DNA of 7,269 nucleotides from positions 1 to 7,269 of the forward strand of contig JAKAAV010000112.1 in assembly GCA_021802185.1 (NCBI GenBank), read 5' to 3'. The notes below the pieces were generated by a model that was not told where the DNA came from, did not search any database, and was given only the letters and a program-made list of their open reading frames with translations. This stretch comes from Chloroflexota bacterium. GTDB taxonomy: Bacteria > Chloroflexota > Limnocylindria > Limnocylindrales > CSP1-4. Positions 6,166-7,269 of this stretch are shown here, piece by piece; positions within the stretch are counted from its first letter, which is position 1; every line of letters starts with the position of its first letter. The position numbers and the translations under genes were made by a program.

Positions 6166-7269
6166 TCCCATCGGGTCGCCTGAGGCGGCGAGAATGGTCA
6201 CGGTCAGGCCGGCAACGAGTGCGCTGTTCGTGCCAAAGACGCGGCTCGAGACGCAGGGTGCATGGCTCGCGGGCACGCTCGCGTACCCCTGGGCCGTCAG
6301 ATCCTGACAGTCAGGCAGCAGGCCTCGGAACCAGCCGGTGCTGGTCCCCGTCATCGCCTGGCTGACGGTGGGGTCGGGTTGTGCCAGTTGCGACGACGGC
6401 CCTGACGGCGTCCAGGCCACGGGGAACTGGTACGGCGCGCTCATGCAGACCATGTAGTGCGCTTCGAGCAGCGGGTCTGTCGCGTTCTGGAGGATCGTCT
6501 GCGGGATGAAGAGCGTGGTCGTCTTCTCCGCGTTGAGGTCGTACGACGTCCACGCGGTCGTATGCGTTCCGGTGATGGCGGCCACACCACCGTACTGGCT
6601 CGCGGAGCAGTCGAACGTGACGATGTCGAGGGACGCCCCGATCGCGCCCTGTGAGGATGTCGAGGACACGTTGACCTGCTCACCGCCCGACGAGAGCGGG
6701 ACGGCGCACCCGCTCGAACCGCATGCCGCGGCCCCGTCCCAGATCCTGAAGGCGTTGGACGTCGCTGGCGCGATGCTGCCGTTGGAAGGCGTCGCCGTGA
6801 GGCTGTACCGGCCCGAGTTGTTGATGTAGAGGGGGGAGAACGCGGCCGTCCCCTGCGTCGCGGATGCGGTGGTGGTGCCTGTGAGTGCAGCGCCGGAGTT
6901 GGTGGTCGGGTACACGAGATTCAGCGACAGGGTGATGCTGGTCGCCACAGAGGAGACGACATTGCCGCCGGCATCCTGGACCTGGACCGCCACCGGGGCG
7001 CCTGCCTCCGTCAGCGCGACGCTCGTGATGCCCTGATTCTGGCCAGCATCAGCCGGTTGCGACGTGAAGACGAGCTGGCAGGTGTACGAGTTCGGGACCG
7101 TGTTCGACAGGGTCAGGTAGTTCGCGCCGTTCCCGCTGTTCCACTGGTTGGCCTGCTGCGCGGTGAACGTCCACTGCAGCATCGAGCAACTGCCCGACGG
7201 GATGCTGACGCCGGTCAGGTTGATCTGGGCCGTGTGCCCGGGCTGCAGGTTCAGGTTCTGGATCTCAAG
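6160..7269 (-). CDS. Secreted or surface protein with bacterial Ig-like repeat, 5' end cut by window
   Basis: The frame is open from the window edge to TGA at 6160-6162, giving 369 residues of a longer protein. The first Met (at 7182) lies inside a continuing domain and is not the start. Residues about 65-176 form one Ig-like repeat of the type found in bacterial surface proteins: LVFTSQPADAG near its start, VAVQVQDAGGNVV, then ALTGTTTASATQGTAAFSPL, and a close of YSLTATPSNG with SNAFRI. The remaining 190 residues are Ser/Thr-rich, with cysteines at 183, 188, 221, 275, 321 and 339. Together with C28 and C64 the count is eight, which fits disulfides outside the cytoplasm. The C-terminus is APCVSSR, a short hydrophobic stretch (ALVAGLTVTILAA), then GDPMGR; from memory similar PCVxSR...GDPxxR endings occur in uncharacterised actinobacterial exported proteins. 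The signal peptide would be upstream of the window. There is no LPXTG motif. Function is unknown; adhesion or cell-surface structure is only a guess. Confidence 0.85.
   Translation of the reverse strand, partial: LEIQNLNLQPGHTAQINLTGVSIPSGSCSMLQWTFTAQQANQWNSGNGANYLTLSNTVPNSYTCQLVFTSQPADAGQNQGITSVALTEAGAPVAVQVQDAGGNVVSSVATSITLSLNLVYPTTNSGAALTGTTTASATQGTAAFSPLYINNSGRYSLTATPSNGSIAPATSNAFRIWDGAAACGSSGCAVPLSSGGEQVNVSSTSSQGAIGASLDIVTFDCSASQYGGVAAITGTHTTAWTSYDLNAEKTTTLFIPQTILQNATDPLLEAHYMVCMSAPYQFPVAWTPSGPSSQLAQPDPTVSQAMTGTSTGWFRGLLPDCQDLTAQGYASVPASHAPCVSSRVFGTNSALVAGLTVTILAASGDPMGR

Noticed and set aside
6160..7182. Surface protein as a complete 340-residue gene starting at 7182
   Set aside because: The frame stays open to the window edge with protein-like sequence before this Met, and no signal peptide follows the Met, so it is an internal residue of a longer gene.

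Overview
The window looks like chromosome of a high-GC bacterium. All recognisable genes lie on the minus strand. The codon bias is strongly G/C in the third position, one gene appears to have a leaderless start, and the protein families present (ferritin-like VIT1 transporter, DinB-fold protein, large cyclase-ATPase-TPR regulator, Ig-repeat surface protein) are common in soil Actinobacteria such as Thermoleophilia/Solirubrobacterales. The phylum is inferred from memory of these families, not proven; Chloroflexota or related soil lineages are possible.

Layout, in the direction of transcription (right to left): (1) 7269-6160, the 3' part of a secreted or surface protein with one bacterial Ig-like repeat and a cysteine-containing C-terminal region, cut by the window edge. 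(2) 6159-6018, a 142-bp gap with two inverted repeats, one of them a perfect 11-bp GC hairpin that probably ends transcription of the surface gene. (3) 6017-1992, one very large gene (1341 aa) for a cytoplasmic signalling protein with the order zinc ribbon, class III nucleotide cyclase, zinc ribbon, class III cyclase, STAND-type ATPase, TPR-like helical repeats. (4) 1911-1771, a short reading frame that starts like an aldo/keto reductase and runs in frame into (5) 1770-1240, a DinB-like protein with its own Shine-Dalgarno. (6) 1239-1069, a gap filled largely by a degenerate 15/16-bp tandem repeat. (7) 1068-1, a ferritin-like/VIT1 membrane iron transporter of the MbfA type, missing its last residues at the window edge.

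The genes do not form an obvious pathway. The spacers are about 80 to 170 bp and contain terminator-like or promoter-like elements, so they are probably separate transcription units. The most interesting item is the cyclase-ATPase. Its zinc-ribbon/cyclase unit is duplicated within one chain, and the first copy has lost the Asn and Arg of the transition-state site while both copies keep the metal-binding Asp residues. This predicts one competent and one damaged active site in an intramolecular pair. I see no CRISPR array, tRNA, rRNA, transposase or integrase, and no clearly new multi-gene system.
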